Origin: Hahella sp. HN01
Lineage (GTDB): Bacteria > Pseudomonadota > Gammaproteobacteria > Pseudomonadales > Oleiphilaceae
Reading direction: 5' to 3'
NCBI RefSeq assembly: GCF_018986435.1
Contig: NZ_JAHMIN010000043.1
Coordinates: 13,303-49,113 of the forward strand
DNA: 35,811 nucleotides
Part shown: one piece after another, positions 35,707-35,811 of the stretch
How the letters are laid out: each line of letters starts with the position of its first letter
Numbering within the stretch: position 1 is the stretch's first letter
Notes under the pieces: model-generated
What the model saw: the letters and a program-made list of their open reading frames with translations, nothing else
Told to the model about the DNA's origin: nothing
The model's database searches: none
Made by a program: the position numbers and the translations under genes

Positions 35707-35811
35707 ATGATTATAGAAGACGCTCGCTCATTACCTGCCGCAGCGCAGGAAGAAAAAAGAAAACAGGCCGTGCGACTGCGCAAGCAGGGGTATAGCTATC
35801 AGGAAATAGCC
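35707..35811 (+). mobile_element. IS630-family transposase, first 35 codons, at window edge
   Basis: The frame from ATG at 35707 reads MIIEDARSLPAAAQEEKRKQ, then AVRLRKQGYSYQEIA, and is still open at the end of the window. This is the usual beginning of IS630-type transposases: a leader with alternating charges and then a helix-turn-helix in which A-V-x-L-x-x-x-G-x-S-x-x-x-I-A packs against DNA. The catalytic DDE part lies outside. Whether the element is intact is unknown. Its presence beside the stand-alone genes shows that this flank has been open to insertion. Confidence 0.7.

Noticed and set aside
1-35811. tRNA, rRNA or riboswitch genes
   Set aside because: No cloverleaf-type or conserved rRNA sequence was noticed in any intergenic region; none can be supported.

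Overview
The window looks like a chromosomal segment of a marine gammaproteobacterium, with Hahella or a close relative (Oceanospirillales) as the best guess. This rests on protein style: giant RHS/YD-repeat toxins with LysM domains, duplicated collagen-like exported proteins and many stand-alone periplasmic binding proteins beside an accessory flagellar cluster. No rRNA or tRNA gene is present to confirm it.

Layout. (1) 1-9214, all minus strand: one long flagellar operon read TPR, TPR, fliQ, fliR, flhB, flhA, flgF, flgG, flgA, flgH, flgI (cut by the window edge). Genes overlap or sit a few bases apart. It encodes export-gate proteins, distal rod proteins and the P/L ring proteins. A sigma-70-like promoter lies at 9317-9345. 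The order flgF-flgG-flgA-flgH-flgI, with export genes upstream and no fliP next to fliQ, differs from the Vibrio/enteric lateral-flagellum order. (2) 9694-25620: a polymorphic toxin locus. A minus-strand gene of about 14.65 kb encodes a 4,883-residue RHS protein whose C-terminal tip reads as an ADP-ribosyltransferase. Just downstream is a small gene resembling the second beta-barrel domain of EF-Tu. Convergent to that gene, and overlapping it, is an ADP-ribosylglycohydrolase of the DraG/ARH family. Toxin tip, small protein and hydrolase form an AT-richer patch and make a plausible toxin/two-immunity module. (3) 25857-26989: a small unknown gene with a coupled leader peptide, converging on a FliA-like sigma factor. 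The toxin locus therefore sits inside flagellar gene territory.

(4) 27274-30597: two tandem 1.6-kb genes for secreted proteins made of a LamG-like domain, about 50 uninterrupted Gly-X-Y triplets and a C-terminal head. They are an obvious duplication that includes the upstream region. (5) 30746-35109: a run of minus-strand genes for an exported BPL_N/glutamine-amidotransferase-like protein, a MESH1-like HD hydrolase, an unknown 272-residue protein and two periplasmic solute-binding-like proteins without a transporter. (6) 35707 to the end: the first 35 codons of what looks like an IS630-family transposase.

How it fits together: the flagellar operon and the FliA-like sigma factor probably serve a second flagellar system. 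The rhs gene and both collagen-like genes share an upstream T(A/T)AA-N15-CTGGATA element that loosely resembles a sigma-28 promoter, so surface proteins and toxin may share a regulator. That last point is inference. Family calls come from reading the translated sequence, not from database searches.
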